Shown in pieces: positions 1 to 10,318 of a stretch of 64,000 nucleotides of DNA. The notes below the pieces were generated by a model. That model did no database searches. It was not told the origin of the DNA and saw only the letters and a program-made list of their open reading frames with translations. Position 1 is the stretch's first letter; every line of letters starts with the position of its first letter. Source of the stretch: an uncultured bacterium. GTDB lineage: Bacteria; Cyanobacteriota; Vampirovibrionia; Gastranaerophilales; Gastranaerophilaceae. Made by a program: the position numbers and the translations under genes. The DNA lies in the NCBI GenBank assembly GCA_902774905.1, contig CACYKF010000004.1, positions 37,025 to 101,024 of the forward strand, given 5' to 3'.

Positions 1-12
1 TTTTTCTTTTCG

Positions 13-55
13 GTTCACTTTTCTTTTTGCGTCGCAATCAAAAAGAAAAGTGAAC
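13..55. repeat. Perfect 17-bp hairpin at the window edge
   Basis: Positions 13-29 (GTTCACTTTTCTTTTTG) are the exact reverse complement of 39-55, with a 9-nt loop. It may be a terminator for a gene left of the window or a dispersed palindromic repeat; neither can be decided from here. Confidence 0.6.
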
Positions 56-61
56 ATATTA

Positions 62-84
62 AGAATATCTTAGCGAGATATTCT
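62..84. repeat. Small perfect inverted repeat
   Basis: AGAATATCT (62-70) pairs with AGATATTCT (76-84) around a 5-nt loop. It lies just after the 17-bp hairpin and upstream of no visible gene. Function unknown. Confidence 0.45.
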
Positions 85-193
85 CATAATATTTTTTATG
101 TAAATAATTGCTTGACATGTACAGCAATAACAAAACATATTCCTTTAATAGAGAACAGAGATTATATATCTGAACGAACTTATTTCCTTTGAG

Positions 194-3100
194 TTATTCA
201 AGTGTTAAAACTCTGTCAAGACAAGCCTTTGGCGAATATTGCCATTCTCTAAAGGTTATGCGTTTAACTTTATATCCGCTTCGCTCAAGTATAGATTGCT
301 TTTTCATATTTGAAATATTAGATTTTTGCTTGTCTTCAACACCGTCGATTTCAAGTATAAACTTGTCATCCACAACCAAATCCGCACTCAAACCTGCAAT
401 ATCAACCCCTGCAAGTACATGATGGTCAAGTTTACGAATTTCATCGGCAACTTCACGCTCAAATGAGTTTTTATAAATATTTGCATCTATTTCGTCATTT
501 GCAAGCGCGCGTTTGCGTTCCAAATACTCTTTGATATATGAAATATAATTTCTAAAATGCCCTTCTGACATTGTTTCAATATCGTGTGAAACAAAGTTTA
601 TACATTTGTTTTTCGCTCTTGTAATCGCAACATTAAACAAATTCGGTTTCTGGATAAATGTAATGCTCTGCGGATGAGAATTGTTTGCAAAGCCCCATGA
701 AATAAGCATTATATCTCTTTCATCACCCTGAAAAGTATGTGCTGTACCAATCTCAATCTGATGTTTTTTAATCATGTAATCAGACAAAACTTTCGGGACA
801 GAAATTTTCAGTTGCTCAACCTGCGCTCTGAAAGGTGAAATTATCCCGATTGTTGTCGGATTATCAGGGTTATTTTTTTCGTCATCCACAATAATTTCAT
901 GCAAAACTTTGACAAGTTCTTCGACTTCAGGCAGGTTTCTTGTTGCATCAGAATCAACTTTTCCGTCTTGAACTTTGATCAAATCCAAAACTTTTTCATC
1001 AAGTTTGTCCTTGCGCATAACTCTTATTCTGTCTGAATAGAATTCACGGTTAGAAAAATTGATTACAGGCGGAAGGCTTCTGAAATGCTCATCAAGCATG
1101 ACAGAATTCATTGAATAATAATCCGCCAAATCAAACATAGAGTTTGTTCTGAATCTCCACATCAATTGATATTTATCAGGGATACCGTATTGGCTTAAAA
1201 ACGACTGTTCTTTGGCTTTTTCAAGGAAAGACAGGTGCGGTAATTGTTTATCATCACCAACTATAACCGATTTTTTTGCACGATACATAATAGGGAAACA
1301 ACTTGCAATATCGCACTGCGAAGCCTCATCAATAATTGCAACATCAAACATTCCGGGTTTTAAAGGCAAACTGTCAGATACCGCATAAGTAGTAACACAC
1401 CAGCACGGAAACGCCTCTAATAACGGCTTGAAATCTTCTGTTTCAAGTATATTTTCAGAATTTTTTCTTCTGTTACTTACAAGAGATTTTGCATGAATTT
1501 TTATTCTGCGAACTTTTTTTGCATCACGCAAAAGAGATTTCAACGCTTCACGACGAGAACTTTTGAGGATATTTATTGCCAAAGATTTTTGTTTTCTTTT
1601 GAGTTGACGAATTTGTTCCATCATAACATGAAGATTACCGATTTTTTGAATATCCGCTTCAATCTTTCTTAATTGCCATTTTTGAGTAATAAAATCAAGT
1701 TCGACTTTCAGGCGGTCTAAATTCTCACTCTCAACTTCAAAATCTTTTAAATCAAGAATTTTTTTGAGTTGTCTTAAACTTGACATATTTTTTAAACCCG
1801 CAAAAAATCCTGCTTTTTCCATATTTTCCGTCAAAGTTTTAATAACATCATTGATATTATCAATTTCGGATTTTTTAAGCGGTCGCCTGATATATTGCAT
1901 ATCGCCGACGGTCATAGAGTTTTCTTTAATTTCATCTCTCAAATCGTGCCATTTTTTCTCAAGTTTTATGATATTTTCGCATTTTTGTTCGGTTTCACGA
2001 ATAATATCGAGATGTTTTTTCATATCATCTACATCTGCAAAAATATAATCTTCAACATCATCATCAAGATTAATTTTATTATTGGTCAAATCTTTAAGTT
2101 GATTACTTAATTGTCTTTGGTAATTTAATCTGCCTGCTCTCAATGCAAGATATGGAGCACCAAGACTGTTTAAACGATCAGCAACAACATCAACAGCCTT
2201 ATCCATACGGGACGCAATCAAAACTGTTTTCCCGTTTGCTATCAGGTGTGCGGCAAGGTTTACAATAGTCTGAGATTTTCCTGTTCCCGGAGGTCCTTGT
2301 ACCGCAATAAATTTATTGTTTTCAATATTTTTGATTACTCTTTCCTGCGAATCACTCAAAGACAAAGGAGTAATCGGATAGAAAGGAGTATTGTCGTCTT
2401 TTACCGTGTTTCTTTCAACCGCCTGATTATATTCATCATTAATGACTGACAAAGTTGTTTCACGATAAACTCCGCTTGGTTTTTCTGCGATTTGCAAAAG
2501 TTCGTGCAAAACACCTGCCGTAACTGTCGGGCGTTTTGTCAAAATAATTGCACTTTGATAGGTTACACAGAGTTTTTTGAGGTCACCCTCATATTTTTGT
2601 TTCTGCTGCTGAATATCATCTTCAATGATTTCGTCTAAATTATCACCGTTTATTTCCATATTTGAATAATCTGGCGTTTCATCTCTTGAAACATTATCTT
2701 CATCTGCATCTTCACTGTTATCAAGAGCAATCTCAACATCAGGAATAAGTGATTTTAGTGTAGTTAAGAAAATATCCATTTTTTCTTTTGTAATAGGTAA
2801 ATCAGGCACAACATCCAAAATACCTTCCAAAAAAGAATCCACTTCATCGTCATCATCACTTTTTTTCATCAAAGATGCCAATGCACCGGTATTTAAAGAC
2901 AAAATATCTTCCTGACGAATACAGTTTATATTTACACCGTTTCGCTCCAACTTGCACGGAACATACAAAAGCGGGGTCAAAAACTCATTACGGCGCTTGG
3001 ATTTTCCGTTTCTGCCGACTAAAAACATATAACCGTAAATTAAATATTTATCTCTTGAATTGTTTTCACTCTGAATCATAAGTTCGGTCAAATTCGGGTT

Positions 3101-3313
3101 TGCACCGTCGAGTTTTAAATATTCAAGACCGTCTGTCAGCAAAGTTTCTTTTTCTTTTAAGAAAATCCATTTATTATCTTTATCACCTTTTAGATTTCGA
3201 AAAGTTGAACTTTTAACCTCCTCACGCACACAGTCATGCAGATATTGGCTGATTTTCTTGATAAAACTGTTATTAAATGCTGAATTTAGTGCTTTTGTTG
3301 CTTCCTGTAACAT
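194..3313 (-). CDS. SF1 (DNA2/UPF1-like) helicase with C-terminal Vsr/DUF559-like nuclease domain
   Basis: A 1039-residue superfamily 1 helicase. Seen: Walker A GPPGTGKS at 340-347, Walker B DEAS at about 662-665, GDDKQLP soon after, the late motifs HTFQGDERD and VAITRAK, then a final ~90-residue segment with FEREVADEI, SADLVVD and FILEIDG, the D...ExD pattern of Vsr/DUF559-type PD-(D/E)xK nucleases. An acidic linker (about 154-235) separates a divergent N-terminal region from the helicase core. Helicase-nuclease fusions of this kind are known in phage-defence loci, but no other defence gene is visible here, so that role is inference. It could instead act in DNA repair. The gene is monocistronic and its end faces the window edge. 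Confidence 0.85.
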   Translation of the reverse strand: MLQEATKALNSAFNNSFIKKISQYLHDCVREEVKSSTFRNLKGDKDNKWIFLKEKETLLTDGLEYLKLDGANPNLTELMIQSENNSRDKYLIYGYMFLVGRNGKSKRRNEFLTPLLYVPCKLERNGVNINCIRQEDILSLNTGALASLMKKSDDDDEVDSFLEGILDVVPDLPITKEKMDIFLTTLKSLIPDVEIALDNSEDADEDNVSRDETPDYSNMEINGDNLDEIIEDDIQQQKQKYEGDLKKLCVTYQSAIILTKRPTVTAGVLHELLQIAEKPSGVYRETTLSVINDEYNQAVERNTVKDDNTPFYPITPLSLSDSQERVIKNIENNKFIAVQGPPGTGKSQTIVNLAAHLIANGKTVLIASRMDKAVDVVADRLNSLGAPYLALRAGRLNYQRQLSNQLKDLTNNKINLDDDVEDYIFADVDDMKKHLDIIRETEQKCENIIKLEKKWHDLRDEIKENSMTVGDMQYIRRPLKKSEIDNINDVIKTLTENMEKAGFFAGLKNMSSLRQLKKILDLKDFEVESENLDRLKVELDFITQKWQLRKIEADIQKIGNLHVMMEQIRQLKRKQKSLAINILKSSRREALKSLLRDAKKVRRIKIHAKSLVSNRRKNSENILETEDFKPLLEAFPCWCVTTYAVSDSLPLKPGMFDVAIIDEASQCDIASCFPIMYRAKKSVIVGDDKQLPHLSFLEKAKEQSFLSQYGIPDKYQLMWRFRTNSMFDLADYYSMNSVMLDEHFRSLPPVINFSNREFYSDRIRVMRKDKLDEKVLDLIKVQDGKVDSDATRNLPEVEELVKVLHEIIVDDEKNNPDNPTTIGIISPFRAQVEQLKISVPKVLSDYMIKKHQIEIGTAHTFQGDERDIMLISWGFANNSHPQSITFIQKPNLFNVAITRAKNKCINFVSHDIETMSEGHFRNYISYIKEYLERKRALANDEIDANIYKNSFEREVADEIRKLDHHVLAGVDIAGLSADLVVDDKFILEIDGVEDKQKSNISNMKKQSILERSGYKVKRITFREWQYSPKACLDRVLTLE

Positions 3314-3463
3314 GAAATTCCCCTGTTTATAATGTTAATAGTTTTTTCATTTTACACTATTTTAGGCTAAAATCAATAATTTCACATCATTAATTTAATG
3401 GATATAAATATAGCAAAAAATTAAATTTACGAACTTTTTGATATTACAAAACTTAAAACAAAC

Positions 3464-3492
3464 TTGAAGTTCATGCCTGTAAAATTTATAAT
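3464..3492 (+). promoter_or_regulatory. Promoter of prs
   Basis: TTGAAG at 3464-3469 and TATAAT at 3487-3492 are separated by 17 bp, a near-consensus sigma-70 promoter. The predicted transcript carries a GGAAAGG ribosome-binding site at 3514-3520, 12 nt before the ATG at 3533. Confidence 0.75.
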
Positions 3493-3532
3493 ACATCATG
3501 CTGGTGTGAGTATGGAAAGGAATTAAATATAA

Positions 3533-4552
3533 ATGGCTGCTATTGAAGAAAAAACTTATCCTGAATTAGAAAGGGCTATCAGTCCTAATCATGACATTAA
3601 ACTCTTTGCGGGACGTTCAAATCCTGCATTAGCACAAGAAATTGCAAACGAACTCGGAACAAGTATCGGACCTATGGTTGTAAAAAATTTTTCTGACGGG
3701 GAAATTTATGTTCAGGTCAAAGAAAGTGTCAGAGGAGATGATGTTTTTATCATTCAGCCGATATGTAATCCCGTTAATGAAAATCTTATGGAATTATTGA
3801 TTATTATTGACGCATTCAAACGTGCAAGTGCAAAATCAATTACTGCAGTTATTCCATACTACGGTTATGCAAGACAGGACAGAAAAACTTCAGGCAGAGA
3901 AGCCATTACAGCAAAACTTGTTGCAGATTTGCTTACAACAGCAGGAGCAGACAGAGTTCTTGCAATGGATTTGCACACAGGTCAAATTCAGGGATTTTTC
4001 AATATTTTAGTTGACCACATTTTTGCTGCGCCGATAATAACAAATTATATAAAAAGTTTGAATATTAATCCTGAAGAAATGGTTGCCGTTTCCCCTGATA
4101 TGGGCGGAGCCAACAGAACAAGATATTTTGCAAAAAAACTTGATTGCCCTATCGCAATTATTGACAAACGCCGTGACAAACACAATGAAGCAATAGCCAC
4201 AAATGTTATAGGTGATATTGAAGGTAAGGTTTGTTTAATGTTTGACGATATTATTGATACGGCAGGAACAATCTGTGAAGCGGCAAAATTATTGAAATCA
4301 AGAGGGGCAAAAGAAATCTATGTCGGTGCAACTCACCCTGTTTTCTCAGGTCCTGCGGTTGAGAGATTAGGTTCAGCACCTATAACCGAATGTATTGTAA
4401 CAAATACTATTCCGCTTGATATGAGCAAAATGCCGTCTAATATTAAGCAACTTTCTGTTGCACCGTTACTTGCTCAGGCAATAGCAAGAATCCATGATGA
4501 TGAATCAGTAAGTTCTTTGTTCGGTTTTGAAAAAGAAATGCAGGTTAACTAA
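3533..4552 (+). CDS. prs: Ribose-phosphate pyrophosphokinase
   Basis: Makes PRPP from ribose 5-phosphate and ATP; PRPP feeds purine, pyrimidine, NAD, His and Trp synthesis. Seen: DLHTGQIQGFF, the segment SPDMGGANRTRYF followed by DKRR (catalytic flexible loop), and the PRPP loop DDIIDTAGT. The 339 residues exceed the usual ~315 because of a ~20-residue N-terminal extension, consistent with the start chosen behind the promoter and GGAAAGG. It stands alone between its promoter and a terminator at 4575-4606. Two PRPP users, nadC and upp, also occur in this window. Confidence 0.97.
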   Translation: MAAIEEKTYPELERAISPNHDIKLFAGRSNPALAQEIANELGTSIGPMVVKNFSDGEIYVQVKESVRGDDVFIIQPICNPVNENLMELLIIIDAFKRASAKSITAVIPYYGYARQDRKTSGREAITAKLVADLLTTAGADRVLAMDLHTGQIQGFFNILVDHIFAAPIITNYIKSLNINPEEMVAVSPDMGGANRTRYFAKKLDCPIAIIDKRRDKHNEAIATNVIGDIEGKVCLMFDDIIDTAGTICEAAKLLKSRGAKEIYVGATHPVFSGPAVERLGSAPITECIVTNTIPLDMSKMPSNIKQLSVAPLLAQAIARIHDDESVSSLFGFEKEMQVN

Positions 4553-4574
4553 GTAAGGTAATATATTTATAAAA

Positions 4575-4606
4575 AAACAGACTGCCAAATTGGCAGTTTG
4601 TTTTTA
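4575..4606 (+). terminator. Terminator of prs
   Basis: Stem CAGACTGCC / GGCAGTTTG (one G-T pair) with A-rich 5' and T-rich 3' flanks. It could also act on the autotransporter transcript arriving from the other strand. Confidence 0.75.
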
Positions 4607-4632
4607 TTATTGTTTTTGTATTTGATATGGTT

Positions 4633-7600
4633 TTATTTACCGTTTTTTTTAGCAGAGGGATCTTTACCTATTGCCCATCTAAAGCCGGCAGATAAAGCAA
4701 TACCATTTCTTCCGCCGTTGCGAAGCATTGCCTGAGCAAAGCCCGTAAATCTTTCACCCCAGCGTTTTTGTAATCCGACACCATACTGAATGTACGGTTT
4801 TACACTCATATTCGGTAATGAAACATTTTGTGCCTTGAAATGTGTGTCATCCATTATGTTCCATACCATCTGTACTCCCACATAAGGCTGCCAACCATGT
4901 TTTAAATTCCCGATAAATTTCAAGCCCGGTGCCATATTTATTGCATGCAACGGATCAGATTTAATTCTTACTCCCGCAGAATTTGTATAATCAAAAGTAT
5001 TTACAAATGTATAACTCATTAACCAACTTGGCTGAATTATGAATTTACCCTTTGCAAGTTCCCAATTATATCCCGTCTTACTTGCTACACCTGTCATTAA
5101 CATTGGAAAATCTTCACTGCCATACATTGTAGATGCATCTGCTACGCTTGCTCCGACATTTGCAGTTAATGCAGTAAAGAAATCACCTTTATACCATATT
5201 CCTGTTGCACCTAAATTACCGCCGTTTTGGTATATTGAATTACCCTGATAATTTTGGTGAGAACCATTGTACCCGATATAAACAGAATATTGATAATCCC
5301 AGCCGTTCTTAGTTTCATACATTTTAGAATCACCGCCAAAGTATGAACCATACATTATATTTTCGGCATTTGGACCGCCATTGAGATTTACTTTTTCAAA
5401 ACTTGCATAAGGTCTGAACCATCCCGCACTGTCTTTTTCAGGCAAATATGTCGGACTGAATACTTTAGGTTGAACTTCTGAAGCATAACGATTTGCCATT
5501 TTGTAAGCCTGTCGTTCTTCACGAGTCATAAGCATTTTCATATCCAAATTTCTGAATGCTTCGTCATAAGAATTCAATTGAGATAAGTATCCGCCCAACT
5601 GTGCAGCAACAGGACTTACCGTAACCGCAGGGTTGAAACTGTCATAACCACTCCCTGCTCTTGCAAGCCCGAATACGACAGTTCCGTCTTCCGTCACTCC
5701 GAAATTCGTATTATATTTATAAATCGGAGTTGTTAAAGACTGAGGTTTCAATCCGAAAACTACCGACCTTTTTAATTCCGTATTTTTAAATTCCGGACTG
5801 ATAATTGGTACTTCATAATTATCTTTTGTTAAAATAGTACGTTCATTGGTATTAATAAGATTTACATTGTCAATATTAATCGTTCCGTAATTAGTAATGG
5901 CATCGTCTTCATTTTCAAAAACAAAAGTATCTGCTTTACCGTTTTTTATATCCACATCAATTGCCAAATTGGTGTCCTCATTAAGATATAATTTTGACAA
6001 ATCGACAGGAGTTGCTTTATCATTTTGCAGATTAATATTTGCTCCGTTTAAAATAAGAAAATTTGTTCCGCCCGCCAATAAAGAATCCTTATTAACATTA
6101 ATTTCTCCACCTGCTGCATTGATGGTGGTATTTGAAAGTTGCCCGTTTAATTCAAGATTGTTTGCTTTGCTATATAATGCTACATTATCAGTCTTATTGA
6201 GAATAATATTATCCCCATAAGCAACAACTTTTGAATTTTCATTACTTTCGCCTGTAATTTTACCTGCAACAACAATTTCAGAACCTTTATCTGACATTAA
6301 AAGAACATTTGAACTATCGTCTAAATATATAGCGTTATTACTGCTTACAATTGCAACCTGAGGATTCTCCGAACCTGATACAATATTTAACATACCACCA
6401 TTTTGAACAGTATAGGTTCCTTTATTTTCCTCGCCTTCTGAAGCATAAAAAGTATTAGTTTTTATTGTCGTACCTTGCGGATTTGTAGTCCCGTCAATAA
6501 TAAGCCCCTTATGCCCATCAAAATTCAGGCTGTCACCACTGACTTCAAAAGTTTTCCCCGTAACTGTTCCGCCATCTGCATTTTGAATTTCACCTTCAGC
6601 AACAATATAATTAGATGTTTTGGCATCCTGCGCGGCATCACCAACACCGTTTGATGCTGAAACAGAACTCACTACAAGATTTTGTTTTGAACTGTCTTGT
6701 GAGAGGGTATATTTTTTCCCGTCATAATAAACATTTGTTGAGGAGGTTCCTAAATCAACCAAAGCATTTGTAAACAGAGGTTTTTCATAATCCGTTCCTT
6801 TTGCTTTGAGTTGAGAAACTTCACCTTTATCAGCATAAACTCTTGAAATTACTGTCGTTCCTGTACTTCCTGAAGTATCAGTTATATTGAATGTGTCCCC
6901 CAAATCAACATCAAGTTTTGAACCGTCTGATGTAACTAACTTATTAATTTTTATATTTTCTTTTGTCTGATTACTTGTATCAAGTTCACCTGCATTAAGA
7001 CGCAATTCGTTATTAATATTTGATACATTGAAAGTTTCTAATATTTTACCGTCAGAAACATTAATTGCACCGCTTCCTGTAATACTTTCTTCAGTATTTT
7101 GAGTTTTTATTGATGTGTTACCTGTAATATTAAGAACTCCGTTATTTGTTATATTATACACATCAATAGTTTTAGATTCGTTTGAATTCCCAAAATTCAG
7201 AGTTCCGTTGACATTCATTTTTAAGGTATTAAATATGGCATTTTCTCCGGTTATGTTATCCGAAAAACTACCATAGTAAGAATCTGTTCCATTTCCAAAA
7301 TTCAAATTTGTAAAGTAAATTTTACTTACATCTTCACCGGTCACAGGTTGACCTTCACTATCCTGAACATACATACCTGCTCCGGACTGAACTGAGTTCC
7401 ATTCAGAAATAATATCGCCTTTTACACTTGAACCGTTTTCTATATTGATATTTTTTACATGTGCATTTTCGGAAATATAAATTGATGCTTTTTGACCTTC
7501 AAGTTTGCCTGATACATTAAAATTTTCCACCAAAGGACCCTGTAATGCATCTTCGGCAATGGGGTTCTTCTTTCCGTCAAATTCAGAATATGAACCTCTA

Positions 7601-9102
7601 CCGGAATATAATTCACCCATTACATTTTTACCGAAATCAAATTCGGCAGCCACACCGCCATCACCCTTTGCGGTTACTTCTGAACCCGAATTTAATGTAA
7701 TTGTATGATTCTTACCCCACATAGTTGCAATACCGATACTTCCTGCACTTGCAGTATCAATTTTATTTCCGGTATTAAGAGTATATGAGTTATTTACACC
7801 ATCAATTCTTGCCCCGATTGTATATTTACCGTCAGATAATATATCCGAAACCTGAGTAATATTGTTATTATCACCGTAAATATGCAGACCTATACCATTT
7901 TCTGTCGTACTTCTGCCTGAATACATGCCTGATGTTTCATCCCAAACACCACCATAACCTCTTGTAAAAACCTCTGACATATTATCAAGATAATAAGATT
8001 GACCAAAATATTTTCTCATATCAACATCATAACCAAGGTCTTTTAATACAGCCAATTCGGCTTCCATAAGTATTGCCCAGTTCTGATAATTTTGGTGTGA
8101 CATAAAACTGTTTTTAAGTTCAATATGAGATAATTCCGGTCTGGAATCTTCTATTACATTGACCGGCAGCCCCAAAACCAAAGGACGCTTTGCCAAAGCA
8201 TCATAATAATTAGAATAATTTTTCAATCCGCCTTTATACATTATATATGCTTCCATATCTTCAACAGAAACATTATTTAATCCTGTAAGAACTTTCAAAG
8301 TTTCTTTTCCCGCAAAATACGGAGCATAATGCAAAATATCAAAAATTCCGCCTTCATCCATATTATCAATTTTTAGGGACATACCCCGAGCAGCAGCAAT
8401 TTCAAGTGAAGGATTATAATATGATGCAGAAGAAACATTTCCCTTATATATCCTCAAATAACTGTCCCAAATTGAAATAGGAGAATTTACATTTCTTGAA
8501 AAATAATAACTAAAATCATCTTGTTTTACTCTGTATTGAGATGTACCGCTTGCAAGACCAATTGAATGATACATTTCATGAATCATAGTTGAATATATAT
8601 CAGGCAAGTGCTCCTTAAAAATAGCCGAAGAACCATCATAATTGCTCCATTTAGGTTCTGATTCAATTAAACCAAGACCAACTTCAATTAACCCGTGGAA
8701 TTCCGGCAAAGGTTCATCTTCATCAGGAATTATCTGCTTATTAGTCATCATTGAATTTATTAATGTATACATGTAATTTGAATTAGTGACTTCATAATAG
8801 TCGCTTGATGCAAATGCGTTAAGTTCGTTTGAAGAATATATTCTGTAAATCGGTAAATTATTCGGAGTAAAATTGATATATTCTGTCCACTTTTTTGCCG
8901 CATCAAAAAGAGCACTCATTTGATTGTTTGTAAGATTATATGTAGAAGTAACCGCTTTATTATCATAATTAAAATATTCTCCTGCATCATAAATATCAAA
9001 AGCATAATGCACGGAACCTTCCGGCACCTCATATCTTGTATATGAAAATGCAGGAACAGATAATAATGTACTCAAAACCAAAGCGAAAAATATCTTTTTC
9101 AT
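4633..9102 (-). CDS. Autotransporter with N-terminal zinc-metalloprotease-like region
   Basis: A 1489-residue surface protein. Seen: a signal peptide (MKKIFFALVL..., cleavage near AFS20), a globular region with the zinc motif HEMYH at 175-179, a long Asn/Gly/Ser/Thr-rich repetitive passenger (about 390-1150) typical of a beta-helix, and a C-terminal region from about 1225 with alternating aromatic strands (GWFRPYASF, YQYSVYIGY, ALSAGFRWAI) typical of a type V autotransporter barrel. The last strand is followed by about a dozen residues rich in Lys, whereas classical barrels end at the aromatic residue. It implies an outer membrane. Protease activity is inferred from HExxH alone; the third zinc ligand is not identified. 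Monocistronic; convergent with prs. Confidence 0.85.
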   Translation of the reverse strand: MKKIFFALVLSTLLSVPAFSYTRYEVPEGSVHYAFDIYDAGEYFNYDNKAVTSTYNLTNNQMSALFDAAKKWTEYINFTPNNLPIYRIYSSNELNAFASSDYYEVTNSNYMYTLINSMMTNKQIIPDEDEPLPEFHGLIEVGLGLIESEPKWSNYDGSSAIFKEHLPDIYSTMIHEMYHSIGLASGTSQYRVKQDDFSYYFSRNVNSPISIWDSYLRIYKGNVSSASYYNPSLEIAAARGMSLKIDNMDEGGIFDILHYAPYFAGKETLKVLTGLNNVSVEDMEAYIMYKGGLKNYSNYYDALAKRPLVLGLPVNVIEDSRPELSHIELKNSFMSHQNYQNWAILMEAELAVLKDLGYDVDMRKYFGQSYYLDNMSEVFTRGYGGVWDETSGMYSGRSTTENGIGLHIYGDNNNITQVSDILSDGKYTIGARIDGVNNSYTLNTGNKIDTASAGSIGIATMWGKNHTITLNSGSEVTAKGDGGVAAEFDFGKNVMGELYSGRGSYSEFDGKKNPIAEDALQGPLVENFNVSGKLEGQKASIYISENAHVKNINIENGSSVKGDIISEWNSVQSGAGMYVQDSEGQPVTGEDVSKIYFTNLNFGNGTDSYYGSFSDNITGENAIFNTLKMNVNGTLNFGNSNESKTIDVYNITNNGVLNITGNTSIKTQNTEESITGSGAINVSDGKILETFNVSNINNELRLNAGELDTSNQTKENIKINKLVTSDGSKLDVDLGDTFNITDTSGSTGTTVISRVYADKGEVSQLKAKGTDYEKPLFTNALVDLGTSSTNVYYDGKKYTLSQDSSKQNLVVSSVSASNGVGDAAQDAKTSNYIVAEGEIQNADGGTVTGKTFEVSGDSLNFDGHKGLIIDGTTNPQGTTIKTNTFYASEGEENKGTYTVQNGGMLNIVSGSENPQVAIVSSNNAIYLDDSSNVLLMSDKGSEIVVAGKITGESNENSKVVAYGDNIILNKTDNVALYSKANNLELNGQLSNTTINAAGGEINVNKDSLLAGGTNFLILNGANINLQNDKATPVDLSKLYLNEDTNLAIDVDIKNGKADTFVFENEDDAITNYGTINIDNVNLINTNERTILTKDNYEVPIISPEFKNTELKRSVVFGLKPQSLTTPIYKYNTNFGVTEDGTVVFGLARAGSGYDSFNPAVTVSPVAAQLGGYLSQLNSYDEAFRNLDMKMLMTREERQAYKMANRYASEVQPKVFSPTYLPEKDSAGWFRPYASFEKVNLNGGPNAENIMYGSYFGGDSKMYETKNGWDYQYSVYIGYNGSHQNYQGNSIYQNGGNLGATGIWYKGDFFTALTANVGASVADASTMYGSEDFPMLMTGVASKTGYNWELAKGKFIIQPSWLMSYTFVNTFDYTNSAGVRIKSDPLHAINMAPGLKFIGNLKHGWQPYVGVQMVWNIMDDTHFKAQNVSLPNMSVKPYIQYGVGLQKRWGERFTGFAQAMLRNGGRNGIALSAGFRWAIGKDPSAKKNGK

Positions 9103-9252
9103 TTCTATCCTCTATAATATTAATTCCAAATAATACAATTATGTTATCACAAACTCTATGAATATATAAAAATATTTAATAAATTAGCAATTTTTTTTCT
9201 GTGTATGTTTTTATTAATGTATAAGGTTAGAATTACAAATTGCAGGTAGAAC

Positions 9253-10299
9253 ATGATTAACAATACTAATACGGATTACGCAGATTACACATTAGGCGCA
9301 GGCGCAGGCTATTTATCCTACAAAGGAGCAACAAAATTAGGTGCAAAAATCAGAAAACCTTATGCGCAGACTGTTATGAATAATATGAGATCTTTTTCTG
9401 CAATTCCGCTAAATAGGGATGCCTTAAAAAAAGCAACCTACGACGGATATGTTCAGTCAGGACTAAAAGCAAAGAAAGTCTATCTGCATAATGTTACATC
9501 TGACAATGTAGAACAAATGGAAAAACTTATAAAGAAAAAGTCATTTATTATCGGCAAAAATTCAAAATTATTCCAAAAATTAAACAAGATAAAAAGAAAT
9601 CCGAATACAAGACCTCTAAATCCTAAAGAACAAGAAGAATTTGCGCAAAAATTATCACAATATCTTAAAAATAAAGAATACAAAAAGGCATGGCAAGAAT
9701 TTAAAAATGCTTGCAAAGGTAAACCGATAAGCACATCCGGAACTCCTGACAAAATCATTAAATCTGATAAGGCTCAAAAACTCTCAACAAAATTAAAAGT
9801 TGTTGCAAAGGGTGAAAATGCATTCTATTCCCCGATAACAAAAGATATAATGATTAACACGGACAAACTTGGCGGTGCATCATTCCACGAAATGGGACAT
9901 GCGTTGAATGCGACAGGCTCAAAAGCCATAAAAGCACTTGCAATAGGTCGCCATATAACAAGATTATTCGTACCTTTAATTCTTGCCGTAGGGTTATTTA
10001 AATCTAAAAAGAAAAACGGACAAGAACCAAACGGAATTATTGATAGAGCAACAACATTTATAAAAAATAATGCAGGGAAACTGGCTTTTGCCGCTCTGAT
10101 ACCAACACTTGCAGAAGAAGGACTTGCAAGCATCAGAGGCGGGCAAATTGCTAAAAAAGTTTTAGACCCGAAACTTTTAAAACAGGTAAACAAACACAAT
10201 TTCTTTGCATGGACAACATATCTTGCAGGCGCACTTGTAACATCAGGTTCTGTCGCTTTGGCAGTAAAAATTCGTGATGCCATTGCAGAGAAAAAATAA
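9253..10299 (+). CDS. Membrane protein with HExxH metallopeptidase motif
   Basis: I do not recognise the family. The 348-residue protein has HEMGH at 212-216 in a helix context (ASFHEMGHALNA), then a hydrophobic segment at about 238-249, and a second acidic motif LAEEG at 286-290 that is a plausible third zinc ligand of a gluzincin, within a hydrophobic stretch. A last hydrophobic helix covers about 318-338. The N-terminal half is basic and soluble. A peptidase acting at or in the inner membrane fits, but the substrate is unknown. Start: ATG preceded by AGGT. Divergent from the autotransporter gene, which also carries an HExxH motif. Confidence 0.7.
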   Translation: MINNTNTDYADYTLGAGAGYLSYKGATKLGAKIRKPYAQTVMNNMRSFSAIPLNRDALKKATYDGYVQSGLKAKKVYLHNVTSDNVEQMEKLIKKKSFIIGKNSKLFQKLNKIKRNPNTRPLNPKEQEEFAQKLSQYLKNKEYKKAWQEFKNACKGKPISTSGTPDKIIKSDKAQKLSTKLKVVAKGENAFYSPITKDIMINTDKLGGASFHEMGHALNATGSKAIKALAIGRHITRLFVPLILAVGLFKSKKKNGQEPNGIIDRATTFIKNNAGKLAFAALIPTLAEEGLASIRGGQIAKKVLDPKLLKQVNKHNFFAWTTYLAGALVTSGSVALAVKIRDAIAEKK

Positions 10300-10318
10300 A
10301 ATTTAATTAAATAATAAA

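Noticed and set aside
13-84. Origin or attachment site at the left edge
   Set aside because: Only two hairpins are visible; no DnaA-box cluster or integrase is present.
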